Assembly (NCBI GenBank): GCA_021295875.1
Contig: JAGWBN010000043.1
Span: forward strand, 1 to 35,570
Origin: Pseudomonadales bacterium
GTDB taxonomy: Bacteria > Pseudomonadota > Gammaproteobacteria > Pseudomonadales > Azotimanducaceae
Reading direction: 5' to 3'
DNA length: 35,570 nucleotides
Shown: piece by piece, positions 9,080 to 17,718 of the stretch
How positions within the stretch are numbered: position 1 is the first letter of the stretch
Layout: each line of letters starts with the position of its first letter
The notes under the pieces: generated by a model
The model's input: only the letters and a program-made list of their open reading frames with translations
Told to the model about the DNA's origin: nothing
Database searches by the model: none
Made by a program: the position numbers and the translations under genes

Positions 9080-9343
9080 TTGGCCAACAGTCCCCAAGCA
9101 CGCAAACGCGCCCGGCAAGCCATCAAACGACGTGCCCGCAACGCCAGCCACCGCTCGCAGGTGCGGACCTACATCAAGAGGGTCGTTTCCGCCGTCGATG
9201 CCGGCGATGCTGGCGCCGCCAACACGGCGTTGGCGGATGCGATCCCGGTCATCGACCGGATGGCGGACAAAGGCATCATGCATCGCAACAAAGCCGCCCG
9301 GCACAAGTCCCGCTTGACCTCGAAGGTGAACAGCCTCGCATAA
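9080..9343 (+). CDS. rpsT: 30S ribosomal protein S20 (TTG start)
   Basis: MANSPQARKRARQAIKRRARNASHRSQVRTYIKRVVSAVDAGD; TTG initiator at 9080 with AAGGA upstream; divergent from murJ. Confidence 0.95.
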   Translation: MANSPQARKRARQAIKRRARNASHRSQVRTYIKRVVSAVDAGDAGAANTALADAIPVIDRMADKGIMHRNKAARHKSRLTSKVNSLA

Positions 9344-9424
9344 GGACGGCTAACGCGCCCATGGGGTGCCCCTGCCCATCTCGGCTGACTCGGGCATCCA
9401 AAACGACCAAGCAACGACGGCCAC

Positions 9425-9466
9425 AACGCGCCCGACGGGTGCGCGAACGCGCCCGACGGGTGCGCG
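9425..9466. repeat. Two perfect tandem copies of a 21-nt GC-rich unit, each an imperfect hairpin
   Basis: AACGCGCCCGACGGGTGCGCG x2 between convergent rpsT and proB. Confidence 0.85.
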
Positions 9467-9505
9467 GTCGCCTCGTACGGGGCATGGCGTGGCCGTGCGT
9501 TGGCT

Positions 9506-10669
9506 TCAAAGGACCACCAGGTTGTCCCGGTGGACGAGTTCGCGTTCGTTCACGTAGCCGAGGATCGATTCGATCTGGTCCGACTTGCACCCGGCCAGCT
9601 TGCGGGTTTCCGCCATGTCGTAGTTCGCAAGACCCTTGGCGACCTCGCCGCCGTCCGGTCCAAGCACCCGGATCATGTCGCCGCGGCGGAAACCGCCATC
9701 GGCGGCTGTGACACCCGCCGGCAGGATGCTCACGCCGCGGTTCGCGATGGCCTCGACGGCACCGGCATCCACGTGCAGCACGCCCCGAGCGCGCAGTTGC
9801 CCGGCGAGCCAGCGTTTGCGGGCATCGAGGGGTGCCACATTGGCCGTCAGCAACGTGCCGACGGGATCGCCATTCGCCAGGGATCGAAGAATGTCCGGTG
9901 CACCGCCATCGGCGATCACCGTGTGGGTGCCGGAGAGCGCCGCCAACCGCGCTGCGGCGAGCTTGGTCACCATGCCGCCCCGGCCTAACCGGCCCGCGCC
10001 GCCGCCGGCCATGCTGTCGAGGCTCGGGTCCGCTGCTTCGGCCTCGGCGACGAGCGGCGCACCCGGCTCGATCCGGGGATCCACCCGGTGCAGACCCTTC
10101 TGGTCGGTCAGCAGCACCAGGACGTCCGCCGACAGCAGGCTCGCGACCATGCCTGCCAGGGTGTCGTTGTCGCCCAGCTTTATCTCCTCGGTGGCCACCG
10201 AGTCGTTCTCGTTGATGACGGGGACGACGCCGAGTTCGAGCAACGTCGTGAGGGTCGTCCGCGCGTTGAGGTAGCGCCGCCGGTCGGACAGATCGTCGTG
10301 GGTCAGCAGGACCAGGCCGATGTGCCGGCCATGGCGCCGGAATGCGTGTTCGTAGGCTTCGCTGACGCCGGACTGGCCGACCGCGGCGGCCGCCTGGAGA
10401 TCGTGGATGGTCACCGGCCGGTCATCGAAGCCGAGTCGCCGGCAGCCCTCCGCCACCGCACCGCTCGACACCACCATCACCCGCCTGCCCTCGGCGAGCA
10501 GGTCCGCGACCTGGCCGCACCAGTTGTCGAGAGAGCCCGCATCGATGCCCTGGCCGTCCCTGGTGAGCAGCGCGCTGCCAACCTTCACCACCCACAACTT
10601 GGCGCCAGCCAGCGCCGCACGTACCGATGTGGGCTGCCGGGCCTGATCGGGACCGGCCGTGCCTACCAC
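9506..10669 (-). CDS. proB: Glutamate 5-kinase
   Basis: [20 protein letters not shown]...[17 protein letters not shown]...[31 protein letters not shown]... with C-terminal PUA-like domain; likely GTG start at 10669. Contained in the artificial 759-aa ORF 9506..11785. Confidence 0.93.
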   Translation of the reverse strand: MVGTAGPDQARQPTSVRAALAGAKLWVVKVGSALLTRDGQGIDAGSLDNWCGQVADLLAEGRRVMVVSSGAVAEGCRRLGFDDRPVTIHDLQAAAAVGQSGVSEAYEHAFRRHGRHIGLVLLTHDDLSDRRRYLNARTTLTTLLELGVVPVINENDSVATEEIKLGDNDTLAGMVASLLSADVLVLLTDQKGLHRVDPRIEPGAPLVAEAEAADPSLDSMAGGGAGRLGRGGMVTKLAAARLAALSGTHTVIADGGAPDILRSLANGDPVGTLLTANVAPLDARKRWLAGQLRARGVLHVDAGAVEAIANRGVSILPAGVTAADGGFRRGDMIRVLGPDGGEVAKGLANYDMAETRKLAGCKSDQIESILGYVNERELVHRDNLVVL

Positions 10670-11761
10670 GCCTCCTCCCTTTCCCCGCGACGCCTGCGCC
10701 TGGCCCCGGCGGCGGCGAACCCATGGCGCAGCACGTCGTCGCCGATCCGCTTGTCCAAATCGGCCTCGCGGCGTGCGAAATCGTCGTCCTGCGCCAGCCG
10801 CTCGCCATACCGGTTGACGTGCTGCATGACGGCACCCACGAGGTCGTCCACGCCGACACCGGTCACGGCGGAGATCGCATGGCAGGGCCGGTTCGGGAAC
10901 GCCTCGTGCATCCGCTCCGGCGTCGCCTCGGCCATCGGCAGATCCATCTTGGTCACCACCGTCCAGACGGGGCGCTCGCGAAAACCCTCGCTGTAGGCGA
11001 AGAGTTCGGATTCGATGCGTCGGTAGTTGTCCACGGGGTCGCTGCCATCGAGCGGAGCTCCCTCCACCAGATGCAGCAGCAGACGCGTCCGAGACAGATG
11101 CTTCAGGAAACGAGAACCCAGACCCGCGCCCACGGCCGCGCCGCCGATCAACCCCGGAATATCCGCCATCACGAAGCTCGCGTCCTGGCGTCAGCGTGGT
11201 GAACGGATAGTCCGCGATCTTCGGTTTCGACGCGGACACCCGGCTGATGAGCGTCGACTTGCCCGCGTTCGGCATGCCGAGCAGCCCGACATCCGCGATC
11301 ACCTTGAGTTCCAGGCGTAAACGTCGGTGGTCCCCCGGTCGACCCGGCGTGGTCCGCCGCGGCGCGCGATTCGTGCTCGACTTGAAGTGGGCGTTGCCTA
11401 GGCCGTGCAGGCCACCCTTGGCCACAATCACCGTCTGGCCGCGGTCGTACACATCGCCGATCACCGTCCGCGTCTCGTTCGTTCCCACCGGTACGCGGAC
11501 GCGCAACGTCCGGCCGCTCGCCCCCGTCTTGTCCCGGCCGCCGCCCGCATGGCCGTCCTCGGCTTTGCAACGCGGCATGAAGCGGAAGTCCACGAGGGTG
11601 TTCAAGGCCGCGTCGCCGACGAGTTCCACGGCCCCGCCATCGCCCCCGTTGCCGCCGTCGGGACCACCCTTGGGGAGGTTCGGACCGCGGTGGAAGCTCA
11701 TGCAGCCGTCGCCGCCCTTGCCGGCTTCGACTTCGATCAACGCCTCATCGACGAATTTCAT
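10663..11761 (-). pseudogene. obgE: GTPase ObgE, reading frame disrupted near 11180-11192 (deletion/frameshift or assembly error)
   Basis: 5' part from ATG 11761: [37 protein letters not shown]...[34 protein letters not shown]; 3' part in a different frame: [41 protein letters not shown]... ending at 10663. The linker normally between these two motifs is missing. Confidence 0.88.
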
Positions 11762-11841
11762 GGTCAGGCCCGACCATGTCGGCAACAGCGACCGTCGCGG
11801 TCACCCCTGTGGACAACCGCAAAGCGTCGAGTTGGGGAGAC

Positions 11842-11944
11842 GGGCGACCGCAAGGGTCGCCGCTTCCATGGAACAGCCGTCAAGGGGAACGTAGTGACCC
11901 GCGGCGAATGTTCCATGGAAGACGCGACCGCTTCGCGGTCGCCC
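11842..11944. repeat. REPIN/BIME-like pair of palindromic units in head-to-head inverted orientation
   Basis: Left unit 11842-11874 GGGCGACCGCAAGGGTCGCCGCTTCCATGGAAC; reverse complement of right unit 11910-11944 GGGCGACCGCGAAGCGGTCGCGTCTTCCATGGAAC; separated by 35 nt. Confidence 0.75.
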
Positions 11945-11945
11945 C

Positions 11946-11968
11946 GAGAATTCGCTGCGCGAATTCTC
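11946..11968. terminator. Strong 10-bp stem-loop (possible transcription terminator or RNA structure) in rpmA-obgE intergenic region
   Basis: GAGAATTCGC-TGC-GCGAATTCTC, perfect stem with 3-nt loop; no T-tract, function inferred. Confidence 0.45.
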
Positions 11969-12093
11969 CAACGCGACCACCCGGGCGCGCCGGCGAGGCG
12001 GCGCTGACAGCCAGGCAACAAACGGAGCATTTGTTCGGCCGGAGGCGAACACGGCGCACAGCGAAGCGAAGCGCCGGGGATGGCTTTGGGGCG

Positions 12094-12366
12094 CTACGGG
12101 GCGCCAGTCTCCGACGGCACAACCCGAACGTACCTGCGCACGGGCGCCCCGCGGGCCTCGAACTCGACCACGCCGTCGGCGGTTGCGAACAGCGTGTGGT
12201 CGCGACCGCATCCGACGTTGTCCCCCGGATGAAACTTGGTACCGCGCTGACGGACCAGAATATTGCCCGCGAGAACGCGCTCGCCGCCGAACTTCTTCAG
12301 GCCGAGACGCTTGGATTTTGAGTCGCGTCCGTTGCGTGTACTGCCGCCTGCCTTCTTGTGTGCCAT
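12094..12366 (-). CDS. rpmA: 50S ribosomal protein L27
   Basis: [52 protein letters not shown]. Confidence 0.97.
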   Translation of the reverse strand: MAHKKAGGSTRNGRDSKSKRLGLKKFGGERVLAGNILVRQRGTKFHPGDNVGCGRDHTLFATADGVVEFEARGAPVRRYVRVVPSETGAP

Positions 12367-12393
12367 ACCGGGTCTTCCTCTCTCGAGCGTGCG

Positions 12394-12705
12394 TTAGCGA
12401 CTGATCGCCGTGATTCTCACGTCCGTGAAGGCCTGGCGATGGCCCTTCTTGCGCAGGTAGTTCTTGCGCCGCTTAAACTTGATCACGGTGATCTTCTTGC
12501 CGCGCCCCTGGCTCACGACCTCGCCGGTGACGCTGCCGCCCTCGACGAGCGGCTCACCGATGGCGACGTCATCACCCTCGGCGATCATCAACACCCGATC
12601 AAAGACGATGTTGTCACCCGGCTCGCCGTCCAAGCGCTCGAGGCGCACCACCTCGCCCTCGACAACCCGGTGCTGCTTGCCACCGCTCTCGAATACCGCG
12701 AACAT
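12394..12705 (-). CDS. rplU: 50S ribosomal protein L21
   Basis: [31 protein letters not shown]...[23 protein letters not shown]. Confidence 0.96.
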   Translation of the reverse strand: MFAVFESGGKQHRVVEGEVVRLERLDGEPGDNIVFDRVLMIAEGDDVAIGEPLVEGGSVTGEVVSQGRGKKITVIKFKRRKNYLRKKGHRQAFTDVRITAISR

Positions 12706-12979
12706 GAATCCGTTCCTTTACCGTCGATCAAGAGACCGACCGCTTCAACTCCGACCGTCCATCCGGCCGCCGCCAAAGGTGTACTACAATGCGGCCATCG
12801 GCCCGACGGTCGTACAAAAAGCGCGTCATTCTATAGGACAGCACGCGGCGATGACAACGCGGCGAGACCATGTGGGACAGCCGCTCGCACAACCCCTCGC
12901 GAGGGCCGTTCAACCAATACTTGCGAGCCCTCCGGCGTAGGAATCTGACCAGCACGAAGGACATCGCACACCCATCATC

Positions 12980-13999
12980 ATGGCTCCACACTCAGTCGCC
13001 GCCCAGACCGCTCTGCCGAGTCTCCCAAGAATGGGACTCTCGGCCATATTCGGCCTCGTCCAAGCCGACTTCGAGCGAGTCAACCGGTTGATTCCAAGGC
13101 AGTTGTGCTCCGGCGTCCACTTGGTCGAGGAGATCGGCCGCTACATCGTCGAGGCTGGCGGCAAGCGCCTCAGGCCGCTGATCGTCCTGTTGACCGCCCG
13201 CGCCTTCGACCAGCATGGCGACGACCACATCCGCCTGGCCGCCATCATCGAGTTCCTGCACACGGCGACCCTGCTGCACGATGACGTGGTCGACAAGAGC
13301 GCACGCCGCCGCGGCCGCGCCACCGCCAACGCCCTGTGGGGCAACGCGCCCAGCGTGCTGGTCGGCGACTTCCTCTACTCCCGCGGGTTCCAGCTCATGG
13401 TGGAACTCGACAGCATGGACATCATGGCGATCATCAGCGACGCCACGAACGTCATCGCCGAGGGCGAGGTCATGCAACTCGCCAACATCGGCCGCGCCGA
13501 CGTGACCGAGGCCGAATACCTCGAGGTCGTGCGCCGCAAGACCGCCATGCTGTTTCAGGCGGCGGCGCACACAGGCGCGGTGCTGTGCTGCGACGAGCCC
13601 GACCTGATCGACGCCCTACGCCGCTACGGTCTGCACTTCGGCATGGCCTACCAGCTCGTCGACGACTGGCTGGACTACGCCGGCGACAGCCGCGTGATGG
13701 GCAAGGACCCCGGCGACGATCTAGCCGAGGGCAAGGTGACCCTGCCACTGATCCACACCATGGCACACGGTCGCGCACCGGATGCGGCCCTCGTCCGGCA
13801 AGCCATCGTCGCCCGCTCGCCCACCGATTTCCCGCGCGTCTGCGATGCCGTGCAGCGCGGTGGCGGCCTCGCCTACACCAAGTCGCGCGCCTTGGAGGCA
13901 TCGGACCGGGCGATGGAGGAAGCGCTGGTCCTGCCGCCAAGCCCGTATCGGGACGCCCTGGAGTCGCTGGCGGCGTTTGCGGTGTCGCGGCTGTCTTAG
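12980..13999 (+). CDS. ispB: Polyprenyl (octaprenyl) diphosphate synthase; start may be ATG 13031
   Basis: GGKRLRPLIVLLTARAF, LLHDDVVDKSARRRGRATANALWGN, GMAYQLVDDWLDYAGD: both Asp-rich motifs; divergent from rplU. Confidence 0.92.
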   Translation: MAPHSVAAQTALPSLPRMGLSAIFGLVQADFERVNRLIPRQLCSGVHLVEEIGRYIVEAGGKRLRPLIVLLTARAFDQHGDDHIRLAAIIEFLHTATLLHDDVVDKSARRRGRATANALWGNAPSVLVGDFLYSRGFQLMVELDSMDIMAIISDATNVIAEGEVMQLANIGRADVTEAEYLEVVRRKTAMLFQAAAHTGAVLCCDEPDLIDALRRYGLHFGMAYQLVDDWLDYAGDSRVMGKDPGDDLAEGKVTLPLIHTMAHGRAPDAALVRQAIVARSPTDFPRVCDAVQRGGGLAYTKSRALEASDRAMEEALVLPPSPYRDALESLAAFAVSRLS

Positions 14000-14031
14000 C
14001 CTTAGCGGTCGTTTGGGCGACCCCACCGTGC

Positions 14032-14047
14032 CCGACCGGCCGGTCGG
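14032..14047. repeat. 16-bp perfect palindrome between convergent genes
   Basis: CCGACCGGCCGGTCGG between ispB stop (13999) and the convergent minus-strand CDS stop (14098). Confidence 0.7.
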
Positions 14048-14097
14048 AATCGGCCTTCTCTCACATCCCCAACTGCCTAGTGGTAGCACGTCGAGAT

Positions 14098-15531
14098 CTA
14101 CGTGAGAGCCGTGTTCTTCGGCTCCAGCAGCAACATCTCCCGCTTCCCACCCTTCAATCCCATCCTGTCCTCGATCATGAAGTGCCTCTCTACCTCCGAC
14201 TGGAAGTTCTCCGCAGTGTAGTCCGCATAGTCCTCGCGCTTGTTCTCGGCCAGCGTGGCGAACATCTCGTCGTCGCGGCCGATGAACTCGACGATGACCG
14301 TCGCGTTCAAGCTCCGTAGCCACTCGACAAGAAGTGAGACGGGTACGTTCGCCGAGACTCGCAGATGGTGGATGAGCGCGAGGCATAGTGCCATGTCGGG
14401 ACTTCGCCTCTCGACGAAAGGGGCACGCTCTCGCCCCGACCAACCCTGGCCGGGCGACGGGTTTGCCAGATCCATGACGAGCGGAATGATGTTTCGCTCG
14501 TCACCCTCGCGCGCTTCGCGGTAGAGAACGTCCACCGCTTCATGATCACCGTCCAACGCGACCACGATCTGCGAGTGCCGCGCCGTGATACGGGAGAACG
14601 TGCCGGTGTTCGCGCCCAGATCCCATAGCAGGCGCGGCTGGCGCATCGAAGCGTGCTTCTCCACGAATGCCATCTTGCGCTCGAAGTCACCCTCATCGTA
14701 CGAGTGCGTCTCCGGGTAACGCGCCCAACCCGACGGGGACGCTCGACCAGGGGACAGTCCCGTCACCAGACGGCGTAGGTTGTCCAACAACGCCAGGAGC
14801 GCGGTCTTGGACTGCCTGCGCCCCAAACGAGATCGTCGTCTCATGCCGCCGCGACTTCGCATCCATCCCTCGACCCTTGCCGGGAACCAGACGTGCGAGG
14901 GCACACCCCTCTTGAACCGCCGCAGCCCATAGAAGTACCTCGCCGCCTCTTCGGGTGGGATTCCCTCCAGGCTCGAGCGCAGCAGCGGCTGATGCGGTAT
15001 GCCGAGATGCGCCGTGAGCATCAGCGGGATCAGAAACATCGAGCAGAACTGTCGGTAGCCCTGCCAGTATTCGCCGTCCTCCCGGGGAACGAACGAGGGA
15101 ATGTCTATGAAGACCGGCTTGGTACCATCCCATTGAATGTTGAACGGGGTGGCGTCCTTGAGTAGCCATCCGGCTCGCACACACGTTGCCAACAGGTGGA
15201 GTTGCAGGAGCGCCGCGTCCTTGAGCATGGCGAAGGGCCACTCATAGGGCCAGGTCAGGAAGTCGACCGCGTCGTGTTCTACGGCCGACGCCCAGCCCCT
15301 GGCCACCACGTCAACGGCGACCGGGTCGTCCGGGCTGAGAAAGCGCGTATTCACCACATCGCCGTCCGCGAGCAGCCGGCTGAAAAAGGGCTCCGCCAAT
15401 AGACTCTCGACCGTGGCTGCCGCCGGGGCTGTCAGTCCGCGGACCACGCGACATCCATCGGCACCGTTCGGCTCCAGCAAATAAACCCGCCCGGACGGAT
15501 CCTTGAAGGACCCGCCGTCCGCGCTCAGCAA
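14098..15531 (-). CDS. NoeA-like class I SAM-dependent methyltransferase with kinase-like N-terminal half
   Basis: LLKDATPFNIQWDGTKPVFIDIPSF (D-x4-N and ID motifs as in small-molecule kinase catalytic loops) followed by LLWDLGANTGTFSRITARHSQIVVALDGD (SAM-binding motif I). Confidence 0.7.
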   Translation of the reverse strand: MLSADGGSFKDPSGRVYLLEPNGADGCRVVRGLTAPAAATVESLLAEPFFSRLLADGDVVNTRFLSPDDPVAVDVVARGWASAVEHDAVDFLTWPYEWPFAMLKDAALLQLHLLATCVRAGWLLKDATPFNIQWDGTKPVFIDIPSFVPREDGEYWQGYRQFCSMFLIPLMLTAHLGIPHQPLLRSSLEGIPPEEAARYFYGLRRFKRGVPSHVWFPARVEGWMRSRGGMRRRSRLGRRQSKTALLALLDNLRRLVTGLSPGRASPSGWARYPETHSYDEGDFERKMAFVEKHASMRQPRLLWDLGANTGTFSRITARHSQIVVALDGDHEAVDVLYREAREGDERNIIPLVMDLANPSPGQGWSGRERAPFVERRSPDMALCLALIHHLRVSANVPVSLLVEWLRSLNATVIVEFIGRDDEMFATLAENKREDYADYTAENFQSEVERHFMIEDRMGLKGGKREMLLLEPKNTALT

Positions 15532-15842
15532 TTTTCCTTCTCGCTGTCGGCATCGCCATCCACGGTGGCCTCGCCGTCGGCACCGTCATCCGTGCCGACC
15601 TCGCTGTGTCCGAACAGCCACTGCTTCGCCCGCGCGATGTAAGACCGCGCCAGGTATCCCATGGAGGAGATGAACCCCAGCACCGCGACGATCACGAAGC
15701 CCGCCACCCCGGGGTCGATGTAGGCGAGCAAGACCTCGACATCCCCGGCCGCGGCGGACGTGACGTCGGCGTCGCCGCACGCAAAGGCGGCCAGCGGCCA
15801 TGCGCAGGCCGAAGCCAAGACCAGAAGCAGGGGGCTACTCAT
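15525..15842 (-). CDS. Small secreted/membrane protein with YIDPG motif
   Basis: From ATG 15842: MSSPLLLVLASACAWPLAAFACGDADV...LLAYIDPGVAGFVIVAVLGFISSMGYLARSYIARAKQWLFG; signal peptide and one TM; overlaps both neighbours by 7-8 nt. Confidence 0.7.
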   Translation of the reverse strand: MSSPLLLVLASACAWPLAAFACGDADVTSAAAGDVEVLLAYIDPGVAGFVIVAVLGFISSMGYLARSYIARAKQWLFGHSEVGTDDGADGEATVDGDADSEKENC

Positions 15843-17718
15843 ACAGGAAGTCCTTGTAGTCGTACGAGTGGTCTTCGGAGAGGGTGGGAGTCCAGAACCT
15901 GTCGCGCCTCGGCTCAAGGAGAGGACTCTGCCCGTCCGACAAACATTCGATTATGGCATGCACCACGTCCAGCGAAGTCATGTAGCCCTTGCGTTCCGCC
16001 TCATCCAACTCCGGGGCACACCTGTCGGGTGGGTAGACGCCGCCTAGGACTCCGAACCGATCTTGCAGGAAGAACGCCGGATCGTCGTCGACATCGAACC
16101 CCCGAGATAGCCACGCCCCGTGGTCGCCAAATACGAACAATATGGAGTCGGGGTCATTGGTCCTTAGGTGTTCGACGATCTGTTCCAGGAAGATGGCCGC
16201 GCTGTTGAAATTTCTCTCGAAGTCCGCGAGAAACCGCTCCCTATCCTCCCCGTTTTCGTAATCGAATATCTTCGGAGTGTGGCCCGGCAAGTAGATGTGC
16301 GCAATCACGAACTGAGGGCTTCCCTTGTCGACATCGGACAGTTGCCGAACAAGGAAGTCACCGTTAGCGATGCGTTCTGCCTCCGGGCGGCGCTCTGACT
16401 CCCATCTCCAGCAGTAGCCCCAGAATGCCAACGCCCTTATGTCAGGGTCCAACAGAGAACAGAGCGTACTCCGTCTGTTGACGGCGTAGTTGTCTATATG
16501 GGCCCCCTGAGTCCGACCGAAGAAAGTGTCTTGGTAGATGGAAGTGGTCTCGTACCCGTTCTGACTGAAAAGCCAGATCAGCGGGCTAAGGTCGTGGCCT
16601 GCAAAATAGCCCGGCAGGCCAGCAGCCTCTCTGTCTTCGAGATAAATGTCCTGGTCGAGCGACATCAACACGTTGAACGAGAAGGTGGTGGGAACCGCGA
16701 TGGCGAACAGGTTCCGAAATCGCCGCATCTGCGTGTCCATCAGCCGATGAAAATCGGTGGTCTCGATTCCCATGTGCTTGTTCATGATGGCCTCTGGGGT
16801 AATTGAGTCGAAGCCCACCAAATAAACGTTGGGCGTCTCGCGGAACGCGATCGACCGCACGTTTGGATGGTCTTCCCATCCATCGCTGTAGTAGCCGCTG
16901 TCACCCTCGCCGAATTCGAGATCAAGCAAGACGATCAACACCGCGAGGCACGCCAACGCCGTCAGCAAGGTGAACCCTCCCCAACGGAAGGGCTGCGCAC
17001 GCCGGGCTAGTAGGTACAGCGCCGTCACGAAGCCACCACATACCAGAACCAGAACGGCCCACATCGCGGGATTGCCTACGTACAACAGCCCGCCGGGTGT
17101 GCTCATGCCTGATCGCAGTTCCGGTCCGATCTCCGGCCACCCGGCGGCGGCGACAGCCAAGGCTGCAACGACCGTGAGCACGATCCCGCCCCAGCGCAAC
17201 TCCTCGATGACCCGGAATGCCGAGAAGAGGGCGAACCACGACGCAGCCAGCACCATGACCATCCAGACTCGGTTCGCGGGATAAAACAGCTCGGTGTGGA
17301 CCACGTATGCGGTGAACACGCCTGCCAGCGTCGCCAACGCCAACGCCGCGTTCGAGACGCGCCTGCCCCATGGAAGTGCGAGAGCCGCGATGAGCAACAT
17401 CCCGCTGAAGGCCATCACCTGCAGCAGGACGCCGCGCAACTCGGACGGGGGGAAGTTGCTAGATCCCGTGTAGGTAAAGCCCAGCGCGGCCACTATCAGC
17501 AACGTCGAGAATGTGAGCTTGAACGCACCCTCCGATGCGGTCGCGAGCCACGAGCAGGAACTGCCTTCCCGATGTTCCGATAACCGGCAACTTTGCACCC
17601 AGTGGACGCCCAAGTGAGACGCGCCATCGTAGGCGGGGATCCTCGCATCCGTCAAATGGCAGCCATCCGCTACGCGCAGATACAAGCAACTGGTTTTCTG
17701 AGCATTCGTCATTCGCAC
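15835..17718 (-). CDS. Membrane-anchored alkaline-phosphatase-superfamily/sulfatase-like protein (start uncertain)
   Basis: N-terminal multi-TM region, then NVYLVGFDSITPEAIMNKHMGIETTDFHRLMDTQMRRFRNLFAIAVPTTFSFNVLM ... FVIAHIYLPGHTPKIFD ... DSILFVFGDHGAWLSRG (GDHG metal-site motif). Confidence 0.72.
   Translation of the reverse strand: MRMTNAQKTSCLYLRVADGCHLTDARIPAYDGASHLGVHWVQSCRLSEHREGSSCSWLATASEGAFKLTFSTLLIVAALGFTYTGSSNFPPSELRGVLLQVMAFSGMLLIAALALPWGRRVSNAALALATLAGVFTAYVVHTELFYPANRVWMVMVLAASWFALFSAFRVIEELRWGGIVLTVVAALAVAAAGWPEIGPELRSGMSTPGGLLYVGNPAMWAVLVLVCGGFVTALYLLARRAQPFRWGGFTLLTALACLAVLIVLLDLEFGEGDSGYYSDGWEDHPNVRSIAFRETPNVYLVGFDSITPEAIMNKHMGIETTDFHRLMDTQMRRFRNLFAIAVPTTFSFNVLMSLDQDIYLEDREAAGLPGYFAGHDLSPLIWLFSQNGYETTSIYQDTFFGRTQGAHIDNYAVNRRSTLCSLLDPDIRALAFWGYCWRWESERRPEAERIANGDFLVRQLSDVDKGSPQFVIAHIYLPGHTPKIFDYENGEDRERFLADFERNFNSAAIFLEQIVEHLRTNDPDSILFVFGDHGAWLSRGFDVDDDPAFFLQDRFGVLGGVYPPDRCAPELDEAERKGYMTSLDVVHAIIECLSDGQSPLLEPRRDRFWTPTLSEDHSYDYKDFLYE

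Noticed and set aside
9506-11785. 759-aa ORF as a genuine ObgE-ProB fusion protein
   Set aside because: The middle section ([21 protein letters not shown]...) is out-of-frame obgE sequence; proB has its own start and obgE 3' coding exists in another frame. Treated as a consequence of the obgE lesion.
14075-14084. GCCTAGTGGT matching the outer end of the MITE (22427-22436 context)
   Set aside because: Only 10 nt match and no opposite end nearby; most likely chance.
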